Positions 1 to 15,101 of a stretch of DNA of 64,000 nucleotides are shown here, one piece after another. This DNA comes from Isoetes taiwanensis (lineage: Eukaryota; Streptophyta; Lycopodiopsida; Isoetales; Isoetaceae). Numbering within the stretch: position 1 is the first letter of the stretch; each line of letters starts with the position of its first letter. The stretch covers positions 2,138,338 to 2,202,337 of the forward strand of contig JAJEKV010000110.1 in NCBI GenBank assembly GCA_021234155.1, written 5' to 3'. Position numbers and translations under genes: made by a program. The notes under the pieces were generated by a model. The model was not told the DNA's origin, ran no database searches, and saw nothing but the letters and a program-made list of their open reading frames with translations.

Positions 1-3000
1 TAGCCTCTACAAGGCTAGCTTGCAATCCAATTGAATTCGGCTGTCAAACAGAGCAATTCGAGCTTTTTCTCTCTTGTGTTTGGCAAGAAAATAGTTTTAA
101 CAGAAAAAGGAGGTAAAGACAAAAAAGCCAAGAAAGAAGGCGCATTTTTTAGGCGCTCAAATTCCCCTATCCCCCATTGTTAAAAATCCTTGGTTGCTAT
201 TCCGATCACTTGTTGCCATGATTTCCTAGAAGGATTCTTCATGAGCACCTACATGTAGCTATTTGTCATACCTTCAAATCAAGAAGACAATAGTATAGTC
301 TAATTCCGGGCTTATGCTGAATCAAGAAGATACGAGAGAAATCTGGTAGCAAAGCTCCTCCATAGTGCAAAACATTTGAAGTAGAAGCCCTAAAGAAGAT
401 GCCCTCGATGCCTGCATGTCAGGGATGAGAAGGATATCAAAATGCATACATGTGAAAATACATAGAGGCCTCAACCATAGTGGAAAATGCTTCCAAAAAG
501 GGCAAAAAAAGTCTTGCGACCTAGGAATACATAGAATATATGACAAGTTAAATCGTGGCTGAAACTATATGAGAACCACTATGGAAAAGGCAGTGTTAAT
601 GTAAGTTTTGGAAGAAAGCATTTTTTGTGTTATTATAGCTTCAAAGCTATGAAATCGGCCTTAAATTACCAGAGAGAGACCTTCACATTTCTAATAGAAA
701 GATTGGCCATCCCAAAAAGCATACACCTCAAAATTACATCCTGATATCTGAAGCAACGTCGTCCTTTGCTCCTTTTAGGGTGTCGATTTCTTGGAACTTC
801 GATGTGTTAAATGCAAGAAAAATAAATTACATTTGTTAAATCTATACAGTACCTATAACTAAAAGCCTATAGGAGGATGCCATAGCCCAATCAACACAAA
901 TCCAACACCTGGAACTAAACAACCCAATTTAATCCTCCACATTGCTACAAGTACCGGTTTGGCAGAAATCCAGTTCTAATGCGGCAAAAACTTGAAGCAA
1001 AAGACAAACCTATTTGTGTAGATAAAATTAAAACAGAGCCTAAAACATTACCTTCATGATCGCTCCATGGAAACTGCCAAAATATCGAAGCAAACAAAGT
1101 GGCTCGTCCTTGCAAATTTTGTTATCAATATCTATCAATTCACATGCTTAACTAATCCCTAAATGCTAGGTGGCATTGTTAGGTCAAATTTAGCAACACC
1201 TATAACTTGTTGTTTGGATTCTATAACACTTGAACTACTACAAATGCTATAGTGAGATGCACTTTGTGTAAATCTACTTCATCGTCATCTCCAACATGCC
1301 TTTAGTTTCCCCTTAAAAAATGAATATACGTTCATTGTGTTGAAGTCTATTATAAAATATTTCTATTGTATCTACAAAAATAACTATAAGCTACAAGAAA
1401 TTTATCGCGGCGGCCAAGGCCGCTAACATTCTCTTCCTCGTCCCTTTGTATTTGGCAAATTGAATCGGAGAAGGGGAATACTCTGGGGCAAAATCTCTCT
1501 CTGATCCATTTGGTAATAGTGAATACCTATCGATCTAGAATAAGCAAGATTGGGACACGTGCTGGTGCCTGGTGTCTAAGAATACATATTCAATTTTCAT
1601 AACCACCATAGGCATTTGGGCACAATCCCCTTGTTTAGGGTTTTATAACATCATCAATATTTATTTTCCATGTATAGCAACTTTGAGGCAAAAATCATAT
1701 TTCACAAAATTTGGATTAGTGGGAACTTTATTGCTAGCCAGTCCAACAAAAGTCCCTCTGAATCAAACAATCGGATTCAAATTAAAGCATTGAATCAAAC
1801 AATCGATTCAAATTAAAAAGTTTAGGTCCGGGATATATGGTCCACTTGAAATATTCTAGGATATATGACCCGGTCCACAAAATTTGCGTACGCTATAGGA
1901 AGAAAAGACGATCCACATAAGAAGGCAATCCAAGAGTGCTTAAAGAGCACTCACTTGTCTAAAATTTAAACCAATTAACTAAGCGACTCAATTAGGTTGT
2001 GCATGCTAGGAAGAAGATTCTAGACTAGCCATGGGCTTAATTTCCAATATACATCCCTGCAATGAACTTAATGATTGAAATATCGGCAATCGAGTCCAAC
2101 TTTTAACAACACAAATTCAAACCGAAGCGTACAAGGATTTATGGATGTTGCCTAAAAGACACCTTAACAGTGAATTGAATATATTTGCAAACTACCTTTA
2201 GGGAAAATGGCAACTGTTCATATCTCCTTGCCTTGTTTACCCGAGGAATATAAGAAAAGATTTTCATCTCTTTCTATCTTTTATAAGTTGAAGCCGCAAG
2301 CTTGAGCCATCTAGAATGCCTAATGGCATATCTTTGCAATTACAATTATCTACAAAATACGGTTCCAAATTTATTCCACACTTCTCCAAAGCACAAGTTA
2401 TCCTTTCTTTTGATTCTCTGCGGGCCAAAGTCCATCGGAGATACCACAATGGCACCTGTATAGGACAATCCGGTGATCTTCCGACACCACTATAATAAAA
2501 AACTCCTCCCGAGCTCAGATCACGGTTTCTTCAATCGATCATCCATCTAATTTTTTTTCTTGATTCATCCGAAATCGGCCATGAGATGGCTAATTTGGCC
2601 ACGAGTCCCAAAGCGAGCCCCTTTCCCGTCGATCACGACTCCAGTACTTACTATAAGCCCCAAAAGCAGCCAAATCTATGAGCTTGCCTTTCAAATCCAT
2701 GGAGAAAAGCTCCGCCACAAAGAAAAGCGTAGCGGCAGGAAGGGTCAGCCGCAGCTTGCAATACCTTAATCAAGCACGGCTCTCGACGTACGGGACTGCC
2801 CAAAAGCGTAGATTCAAAAGATATCAAAGCAGCCCATGTGCAATTGGCCGTTTGACGCATCCCGATGTAGTCTCCGTGGTCGGAAGGAAGAATCGACTAA
2901 GGCTTTTCGTGACTTCATGCCGCCAATGCATTACCGCCACCATTAACGGCCATTGCTGCTGGCCGATTTCGGCCATCGGGCCATTTGGATTCAACAATGT

Positions 3001-3902
3001 TGTCTTAAGTCCTCAGGAACATAGTACTGAATTCAAGCATTTGCGTAAGTAGAAAGAAATGCATTACATGCCTCCGGCCGAAGTTAAAAGGCAAGACATT
3101 ACTAGTGAGCGGACAAACCATGATAAGGTACCTAAGTAGAAAAAGAGATGGGCTATGTCGGGCTGCTGATTCGCCTGCACACGAAGCCTTTTGCTGATTA
3201 CTTACCTTTAGGCAAACAATTAATGGCAGTAGCAAAAAAAAAGCTCCGGGGCCATTTGTATCTCGATTCGGACACTTTCAAGTTTAAAATAAAGAGAAAG
3301 ACTATCTTAGAAATGCACCGCCATAGCTCGCCAATCCGGGTGATACTTTTGGTCTTTGGGGCTTCAAAGGGCCATTTTCAACACGGTGCTGCCGGCGTCA
3401 AGAGGTTTCGGATTCGTGTGCGGAGATTATCCACAAAATTCACGATATTGCGTGTAGAAGCGCAGTTACCCGGCCCGGACTTGTTCTAATCCATCTAAAT
3501 CGTGGCAAAAGCGGAGGTTTCGGATTAAGCGTCTGAAGAAACTATTCAAAACGTGGCAACAAAACTACCCAAAAGCGTGGCAACAAAAAGGAGGTTTAAA
3601 TTCTTGGTAGCAGAAAAATTCTTGGGAACAAAAATGGAAAATGGCAAACTCAATTATATATGTTGTGATATTTGAACATAAAAGAAAATAAATAGATGGC
3701 AAAACACCATATAACTAGTATTTTTCATCATCTCCCTCTCTTGATGTTGCATTGTACATTATGTGAAAAGTCCCACAAAAAGCTTTTAGGGCACACTTTA
3801 ATAGGTAACAAATGTGACATTCCCATATAATGTTATGACATTGTCATATAGTGTAAATATCATAATTTCATACATCAAGTATATTATGGCCCACATCATA
3901 TA

Positions 3903-3962
3903 TATCCCATAGGTCGATTGGCCTCAGTGGACGATAAAAAATCATTCTCATTCTCATTCTTA
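3903..3962 (+). repeat. LINE-type 3' end with CATTCT tail (copy A)
   Basis: The segment contains GGTCGATTGGCCTCAGTGGA followed by an A-rich tract and repeated CATTCT units. The same block closes the minus-strand LINE at 19,334, where a related GGCCAATTGG..GTGGA block is followed by ATAAAA and (ATTCT)n. I read it as the 3' end of a truncated LINE, or of a SINE that shares the LINE tail, inserted on the plus strand. No coding part of the element remains upstream. Confidence 0.55.
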
Positions 3963-5166
3963 GCCTTTCACATATGATAGCTTAGATTGGAAATTTTGGC
4001 GCATAGTTTTTTGGCATTGGGGTTTCGTCAATAGTTCACATGTGAAGTCTTGAAGCTCCAAATCTCGTATGTTCCACTCACGCTCCTTTAGAGGAACCAT
4101 CTATTGTAATTTTTATAGGGAAAGAGCTCTGCCGAAGGTGTCTTCCTAGCACCGGTTTTGCTCACAATCATAGCAGGGGTCCTTTCACAATTGTTTCATA
4201 AAGGCGGTGCATGATGGAACAATTCAAGGGCTAATTATTGACTATGGTTCATACGTAGATATAGGATGACACATTCCTTTTCCTTGCTGCCGATGTTGAT
4301 AACTTTCAAAATGCAAAACATGCTTTTGATGCTTTTTCTCCTTGCATCTTCCTCTTTCCATTCTTATCTTATCTTTGCATACATACAAAGGGCAAGTATG
4401 AGTAATCTTACCTGGACCATGCTTCATATTTTACACACTTGATTGTCTTTAAGTTAGGGGCCAAATGCCATTTCATTTTATATTCCATAGCTTTTGCAAC
4501 TAAAAGATTTTGCCAACACCATGAATAGAATAGAATAGAGGCAACCAATGTTAGGGTTAGTGTCTGTTGAAAACCCACTTCAAAATGTTTGTGGTTCTCT
4601 TGTAAAAATTGAAAGAGCCCAATCCTCTAGAAAAAAACCTATTTTCATCCACTACTTTGAAAGTTCCATGTTCATAATGATACTTTCCCCTTGATTAGTT
4701 ACATTTTAACCAATTTTAGTACAATCCACAACTTTTCGACATTCCTCACCCTTAATGACAAGCCAACAAGCGCAACATGCTTGTAATATCTAATCAACAT
4801 TTATTTTTACACAACAACAAAATGAGCATTTAGCAACGCGTGGGATGGTTTGTCACATGATGTTGCATTTACGGCGTGATCGGATCGGCGTCAACATCAG
4901 GCGATACATGACAAATGTGATATCACGTTCGCTATACCATGCGGCATTACTTCATGCCACCGCGGCGACGACAAAGCGGATGTTTGACACCACGTCACTA
5001 TGATGTTGTCACAGTTGTCATGCCATGGAAAAAAGCTCCTCTAACTCGGTATTAAATACATGCTTGTTGGCATATAAGACACACAAGTTATTTTACGGAA
5101 ATACAAGGTCCCGAAAGCATTGGACTCACACATTGCGGACTAGGCTCGGAAAAATACATTATAACA

Positions 5167-5461
5167 ATGCCTAGAAAGAAAAGTAATCTTAATTATGCCA
5201 CAAGGAAGAGGATAGTCAGATGAGAAGTTGAAAGGATATTCCAATATAGAAATTGTGAGTTTTCCAAAGATCTGCCGGGCAGCAATCTGACAAAAAAAAA
5301 GATAGCCAGAAGGGAAGAATGATATTAATTGTCATGTTGAAGCGGTTGGAACTATTCAAAGCAACATTGATGGAGGCCGGATTACATACAACAGCGTTCT
5401 TTGCTAGCGGTCTGAAGACATTCAATGGAAATGACTAATGCCACCGGGTCATCCTACAAAG
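5167..5461 (+). pseudogene. Possible exon of an unknown protein (copy A, frame broken)
   Basis: This is the copy-A version of the frame at 27,640-27,932. It opens with the same MPRKKSNLNY start and ends at an AAAG/GTTTG donor-like site. The middle is shifted by small indels around CTG and CAG words. I do not recognise the protein. Confidence 0.25.
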
Positions 5462-6669
5462 GTTTGATAGTATTATTTTACATTCCATAGCATAATACTT
5501 GAAAATATGGTAGGAATAGATCCATACAAGTTCCTATTAAAAGCTAGAAGATATAACCATGGTTTATAAAATTTGAGCATTCATGCAATAGTGGTAAAAT
5601 GCTATATGTCTTAGTATAGCTAATATTATTGATTAGATGGTAATTGTCAATGTAAAGTACATTAGTCCTAAGATTAAAGAGAGAAGTTGGATGGGATGTG
5701 CTGCTCACTTTAAAATAGTAAGATCTGAGTAATTCAATAGAAGATATGATATGTAGATCTAAAAGTGATAAGTGCTGCTTGCATAGCATCTTGCTTGCCA
5801 TAAAAAAGCGGAAGAGCTGGCAGATCCAATGCATCCATAAAGAATAAATGACTATAATCTTGAGCACAAAGTGGCCGGATTATGACAACATAGTATTGAT
5901 CAAATCTATTGGCAAAAAGCCTAAATACTTACATAAAAGGGGATAACCTCAAAGAAACCCATGACACCGATATCCCTTGCATTACAACCATTCTTATGCT
6001 TGTTTTTTTTGTTTGTGGATGCAGTAATGTGTTTTCTTTGTTCTATCCCGGTATTTTTGTTCATTTTGGACATATATTTAAATGTTAGAAGATGAAGGAA
6101 TACGGTTGGAAATATAGTTGAGAAACAATTTCTTATGATTACAAGTTGTCATTATAATGATTTTGGAATATATTTTTTTATGATTACAAGTTGACATTAA
6201 AATGATCTATATGACTTGAAAGTACTTCTAAAAATATACATGTCACGGCTTAAAAATAAAACATGATTATGTTTTAAAATGCGCATTTGATCTACTCATT
6301 TTGCCTTCAAGGTCTTGGTGAGATGATAGATACATTTTACATATTAAAAATTTTTTTTAATTTATTAAAAGCTATATGCATCATGATCAATAGGGGTGAG
6401 TAAGAAGAGACCCTAATAAGTATAAGATCTAATATCCTCATAATCTCCCCAAAAAATTTAATATATGTAGGTCAAATGCATAGCATGGCATCTCTAAGAA
6501 AACAATAAATGTTTTGTGTTGATAAATTTTCTAGTGACTTGGTTTTATATTTATTATTGTATTTGGGTGACAATGGACCCAAAATCTTTGTGAGACCGTC
6601 GATATATTTTAAAGTGCATGAAATACAACACCATTAAATGCCATCTTTTAACGATGATGGATGGAATAT

Positions 6670-7198
6670 CAGGCAAAAGGCATTGATGTTCATCGATGCG
6701 AGATTTGTTTTGTTTGTATAATAGGTGTCTCAAGCATCTTTGTAAAGCATTTCGTGTTGGATAAGCATCCCCGAGAATACATATTTAGAAGCATCTTGGC
6801 ATGATATGATTCTAATGCTCTTGCTGCAGGTAAAATAGAGCGAACAAAACCCTTTTCCACGGCAACCATCTATGCCGTCTCAAACCATGCCAAAATGCGG
6901 TTGGATTATCTAACTAACGAGAATATCACATTTCAGAAATAGATTTTCTTACCATAGTTTGATGGATTTTGAATCAGGTCGAGGAAGAAGTTGTAGATGT
7001 CTACATATCTAGGTTAATCCACAGCAAATTTAAGCTTAAAGAAGGCGGTGAAGATTGAGCGTAATTGAAACTTTGTGCTTCTTGATTTTGCATATGTCTG
7101 ATCGTTCTGCTTTGATACAAAATTCTCATCCATAGCGAGACAACCAATTGGGGAAGAGAAACTCTGATATATTCGCCCACACTTCATATAATTCCACC
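6670..7198 (-). pseudogene. GDSL esterase/lipase, last two exons, degraded (copy A)
   Basis: Copy-A version of 29,149-29,677. The same blocks can be followed by eye (WDSFHPTQ region near 6,740, PPIGCLP region near 7,150), but several indels and substitutions break both exons. Upstream exons are absent. LINE sequence follows directly upstream and then the assembly gap. Confidence 0.75.
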
Positions 7199-7239
7199 GT
7201 AGATTAATGTAGAAGATTACAATTTGTTTTGAGCGAATA

Positions 7240-7848
7240 CTCCAAACCAGTCATTCTAAAGCATGCATTAGGCTCAAGTCATTCATCAATTCAAATAGAC
7301 TCACTATATCTTTCCTTTCTTTCCTGAATGGCCTTCACGTAAATAGAAAGTATTGGCATTGAAGATTTTTAGGGTGGTTTGGCGAATACCATATCTATAC
7401 GGAATATTAGCATGAAGCTGCGTCTCGAAAATGCATGCTCTTACATTTCAACTAGCTCTAAGCATCCATAACAAAACATAAGTTACAAGGTACCATTCCA
7501 CTTTCCGGTCTCTATATGAAGTAAGATAAAGAAGACAACTTTAGTTGAGAAATGAGCATTCGATTTCTTCTATCTGCTGAGAAAGAGATATTTGTTCTCT
7601 ATATTCCTTGTAAATCATTTACCTTGGTCCCCGGATAAAGCTGCGTTTAACATCTTCGACTCAAATATCACGATCCTCTTCTACGATTATTTAAGCCCGT
7701 GCAAAACAAGTTGAAGTACCTAGCGATATATGTGCCCATTGTTTAACTTATTGAAATACCAACCTTTGAATGTGAAATTGCTGAGAGCCAATTAGAAATC
7801 TATCATGCTCCATGTGTAGCACCCTATTATCATAAGTTATGGTCCTGC
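7240..7848 (-). mobile_element. LINE 3' part (copy A), cut by the assembly gap
   Basis: Copy-A counterpart of 29,720-30,345: the C-terminal region of a LINE polyprotein with frame damage. It stops at the gap; in copy B the element continues for another 3.4 kb. Confidence 0.75.
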
Positions 7849-7850
7849 CC

Positions 7851-7856
7851 NNNNNN
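7851..7856. other. Assembly gap (six Ns)
   Basis: Six unknown bases directly follow the point where copy A stops matching copy B. The sequence to the right begins with an unrelated GGAA-rich microsatellite. Six is probably a placeholder length, so the true distance across the gap is unknown. Confidence 0.99.
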
Positions 7857-7883
7857 GGAGGGAGGGAAGGAAGGAAGGAAGGA
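7857..7883. repeat. (GGAA/GGGA)n microsatellite
   Basis: Short purine-rich tandem repeat immediately right of the assembly gap. Simple repeats at a gap edge are common where assemblies break. Confidence 0.85.
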
Positions 7884-10734
7884 TATTTTTAACGTCCGCC
7901 TTAGAGCCAAGCTGGCCTATAGGGGCAGAAACATTACAAATATCTGATAGAAATAATAATAAAGTGTGTGTAAGCACGATGAACTAAAATAACAAACCAT
8001 GGGTTAAGGGCCGCGATCTCTCGAATAATAAGCATGCCTCCCAGAATGAAGCTGCCCACTTCGCTTTCATGCCCTGGCCTTAGCACCTTACACAACTCCA
8101 CAGCGTCGTCTGGTGAAATTTGAAGTGGAGAGAGATCCTCTGAGCCCGAGGCCCAGGTGTCTTTTAGATGACTTCCATGATGAAGTACATCTGACTGTCA
8201 CATGGGCTATTGTTGCCGCAGCGATATGGGAACAGTGCGGCCTCTAAGCCCCAATCTTTGTGACTGTAACAACGGTGGAGCCTCACGAATATGCATGACA
8301 TCTGTAAAGTTAGCTACACCATTACCGGCATGTCAAGGCGGGGTTGCCTGCGGCTCACGGCACCTGTAATTCAGCTTACATCACTTTAAAATGCAGGTGG
8401 TCTGCTGCGTTCCCGGGGTCCATATCACGCATGAGTATGATCCTTTGCTCTTGTGTACCATCATGATCTTTTACGCCATCTCTACATCAGCAGTCCCATA
8501 GGCACTCTGTTTGCATCTGTGCCAATGCATGTGCTCTCTTGGGTCTGGATTTGGGCATCAGTGCAGAGTTTTGGGTAAGAGGAGGAGACGACAAGATGGC
8601 GGAGTAGAGCAAATTCGATGTCTGACCTGACTTACCATCAAGGGAAATGAGTCGGGCTGCCCGGAGATGCATTCGTAAGTGTCGAGAAGAAGATCTTTGG
8701 TCAGTAGGGGCAGGCGGGAGACGGGTACTTGAAGAAGAGGCATCTTGGTTTATGAGATCAAATTCTTGAAAGCGAAAATCTTCAAGCCATGTATTACGCA
8801 AGAGCACCGCACGGTGAAGTTATAGCGGCGTTGGCGATGCTTAGCCGCGGGTGGTTTGATGGGGTTTAGCTTGCAAGCAGGTTGTGAATTCTCTCAAACA
8901 AATGAAATTTAACGTTTAAAATTTTAGTCTGGTCTGTCTAAACTCTAAGCTCTATGTTAGTGGCCTTAAAGCTACATGCTAGCCAGTACGAATTGTATGA
9001 ACTCTAAGCTCTATCTTTAGCAACTCAAAACTCTATGCTAGTCGGGGCGGAAGTGCTAGCTAGGGAATTGGCACATGAAGAATTGGTCACTAGCTGTCAA
9101 AATAAATGAGAAAGCAACTCCAAACGTCACCGTCGCTTAAAATTGCGGATAGGGGTCTCTGTGACCTTGGGGGCTTCTTCAGAACAAACTGAATCGGAGC
9201 TAGCAACTTGGTATTTACTTGGAATTACTAGGGCATGGCCTTTGAGATGTCGGTCAAATTAGGACTTGGTTTGCCAACTCTCCTTCTTTGAGTCGGCCAA
9301 TTGAAGATGTTTGCTATGGTATTGCCAAATCCACAGCTTCTTGCGTCATGCTTCCCAATGCATTTGCGTCTTAGTGCTTATAGCGATGCTACCCCCCTCT
9401 GCATTCTTACATGAGGCTAGAGGGGCTGGGCTACAAACCTGGGCCTCACGCCAAGCGACAAGCGGGGCGGCGGGCAAGCCGGTTCATTGATGTTTGATAT
9501 TAATGATTATTATTGATGTTTGGTATGTCTTATCAAATTGCAATTAACCATATTGCTTTATCACAATTTAACGATACTCAGCGATTATCCTCCAAAAGGC
9601 TTAATGCACATAATCTATCCACTTAAAATGTAGTCTTTGAATCCCATTATCATAGAAAATAGCATATTTGGGTAGTCAATCTTACATCAGGATTGACCAT
9701 AGAAACTCATGCTCTACAAATTAATGCGGCAACATGGGCATTCACATTATCTGTAGGAGAAGTGAAGATATGGGCGAAGCATCAAAAAGTTCCACATTAG
9801 GCTCCTGTGTCCCCACCATGTAAGATGTATATTTAAAGTTACTTGCATGAACTAAATAGGTGCCAATGACCGGGAAGAAAGTTTGTGCTTTCTATATACG
9901 TGCTTATCCTTAATTACTTCTAAAGCGTGAAATTTATGTCTTTTTAAATTTTTCTGCTTTAAAGGTTCACTTGGCCCACATGTTCTTTATAAAGCATTAC
10001 TAAAATCCATCCTTTTTAATGCAAAAGTTAATGCTTTGATGATATATCGTAGACATTTTTTAACAACAAAAATATTTACGTAAGCAAATCATGACCACCA
10101 TTTAGAAAGCGTCAACATAATATTCTCAAATTTTTTTATTTTTATTTTTTTGAGAGAGAAGGCAGAGATCTTTTTATATTATATGTAAGGATAAGAAATA
10201 CAATGCTTCAACACACATAGAGAATTACTAAATTAAATCTCAACATCTTCATTCTCATGTCTTTGAAGATGTGAAGGATTTCTCAAAAATTGCCGATATA
10301 TCAAGTAAAAACAAGCTAAAGAATAGAATAGAATAGAATAGTTTTTTTTAGATCACGACAATAGTCATGCAGGACAATCTCAGGGCAAAAACCGTTTGAA
10401 GGGCATTTTTAGTTATTTTCACAAAATCTAAAGATATTTTATTAATTTCCTCAAAAGGCATTAAAGGTCCACATATTAAAGCAACAATTGGGTATTGCAA
10501 AAAAAAATAGACAAACAAAATTCACATGCATGTCACATCCAAAATAGTCCATACATTTTTCACAGACCATCCCACAACATTAGGGCAATTTAATTTATGT
10601 ACATGTCGTATCCATCATCATAAATTGCAAAATGGTTCAACATTTTCACACCATCAAAAATCGTCACAACCTTTTCTTGGAAGTAGCTCAAAGACATCGC
10701 CAATTACTACGGTATCTATCAATTAGGAGCTAGT
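7884..10734. other. Largely non-coding stretch, with short internal repeats
   Basis: Apart from the exon-like frames at 8,030-8,720, I see no gene. Short dispersed repeats of AACTCTAAGCTCTAT occur three times in 8,938-9,045. A pair of TTGATGTTTG(A/G)TAT words lies near 9,490-9,525. At 10,318-10,342 there are a few ATAGA units next to a poly(T)-like run, similar to the tail of the LINE at 19,334, so a LINE remnant may be present. Confidence 0.6.
8030..8720 (-). other. Exon-like frames of an unknown gene (fragmentary)
   Basis: Several short minus-strand stretches have protein-like composition. At 8,735-8,630 the frame reads MPLLQVPVSRLPLLTKDLLL and ends at a GTAAGT donor. At about 8,180-8,030 a frame contains PDDAVELCKVLRPGHESEVG. 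The stretches do not join in one frame and I recognise no family. They may be remnants of a host gene or a long-decayed element. Confidence 0.25.
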
Positions 10735-11430
10735 GGTCATGGGGACAACCTTAAAAACATATGGAGAAGTGCTTGGGTGAAATACCTCCCTCTACAAATC
10801 AATGCTTTCTTTTGTAGAGTGATTCACAGGGTCCCAAGGTCAACCATCTAGTCTCCAAATGGGACAATAATGTGAGCCCACTCGCCCCATGTGTGAAGAG
10901 GAAGAGAATCCATAGAACATTACCTAGTGGAATGTGAGAAGGCGCAAGAAGTATGGGCACGGAGTCTGGATGGCTTATTACCCATTAGGAACCAAAGAAT
11001 TGTTATTGGAAATTCTCCTGTAGGATGATGTCCTTTCACATAGCTAGGGCGGAACAATTTGGTCAATATGGAAAATTCTCCACAATAGGATGATGTCCAA
11101 TAAAGATGATGTGCTTTCACATAGTTAGGGGCCGGACAATTTTGGTCAATATGGAAAAAAAGAAATGCTTTAATCTTCGATATGAGAATCAAGAGGAATT
11201 CATATCATCAAACCATCTACTCCCACATGGTACTAAAAAAGACTCAAAAAATTTAAGCTAACATTTGAAAGTGAAGAAGAGGTAAAGAAAGCAATATGGG
11301 GCAGCTATTTAAATCTACTCTAGGTGAAAAGATAATAGTACAAGCTGGACTATCCCTTCTCGTATTTTTAAATAGCTTGCACCCCTACCAATATGGCTTT
11401 GTATCATTCTATCTATATAAATAAAATCTG
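10735..11430 (+). mobile_element. L1-type LINE C-terminus (zf-RVT region), fragment
   Basis: The plus-strand translation shows the typical end of plant L1 ORF2: LPLQINAFFCRVIHRVPRST, then a degraded cysteine region ending VECEKAQEVWARSL, then WSIWKKRNALIFD. These match the zf-RVT pattern (W..LP.KI..F.WR, C..C..E....H, then IW..RN..IF). Stops and shifts are frequent. A local tandem duplication of about 70-85 bp (11,010-11,160) repeats the GGATGATGTCC..GGTCAATATGG block. The 5' part, including RT, is absent. Confidence 0.75.
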
Positions 11431-11924
11431 TTTTTATTTATCGATTACTACCCTGAACATTGGTATAACTCAACATGTAAAAACCCCTTTAATCCCCCAA
11501 ATAAATTCCCCTTATTTTTGCTTTCAGACACCAGAACCAGTTTAAAAATCTATTTAGGTCATAAACAATCAAAACATCTTGTTGACAAAATTTAGTTCCT
11601 CCCGCATCCACAATTATTATTCTGAAGCTAAACAATATTTACGAATCATTTCATACAGTGGGTCCTAAATGTTGAGAACAGAATAAATGTCTAGATCTAA
11701 TATTAACAGGCAAATTTTTGACACAGTATCATGATGCTTGATTAATGGAAAAGTAGCACCATTCAATGATGCGAGTTTGGCTCCCTTTAAGTTAGAAGAG
11801 ACTTGTTAAAGCTGATGTAAGGGATGACATGATAAATGCCCGTATAGAAAAGAGTTAATTTAACTTTTCCATGGAAACTGTCTTTCAACCATAAAAAGTT
11901 CAGCTTCCATTGTGAAAAGCTGAT

Positions 11925-15101
<3,177 letters not shown>

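Larger units (their letters stand above)
1..7848. repeat. 7.85-kb direct duplication, copy A (left side runs off the window)
   Basis: This stretch aligns collinearly, in the same orientation, with 22,468-30,345. It starts at or before base 1 with the same words that start copy B and ends at 7,848, two bases before the run of Ns. Long stretches, for example about 600-1,060 against 23,070-23,540, are almost identical. Differences are packed into short GC-rich patches such as 1,400-1,470, 2,560-3,060 and 3,500-3,600. Copy A contains an exon-like frame at 5,167-5,461, the tail of a GDSL gene at 6,670-7,198 and the 3' end of a LINE. Bases 1-3,900 otherwise show no gene I can defend. The abrupt end at a gap makes an assembly duplicate more likely than a true segmental duplication, but both remain possible. 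Confidence 0.93.

Noticed and set aside
2560-3490. Plus- and minus-strand frames in the CpG-rich patch of copy A (and 25,014-25,922 in copy B)
   Set aside because: The two copies give different proteins here because of dense indels, and neither resembles a known family. A minus-strand start MAKSAGQKNKESWARIVERH in copy B stops after about 50 residues. No gene can be defended.
5544-5867. Conserved 107-residue minus-strand frame (also 28,016-28,333)
   Set aside because: Its conservation only reflects the recent duplication. The composition is hydrophobic and AT-driven, and it has no family features.
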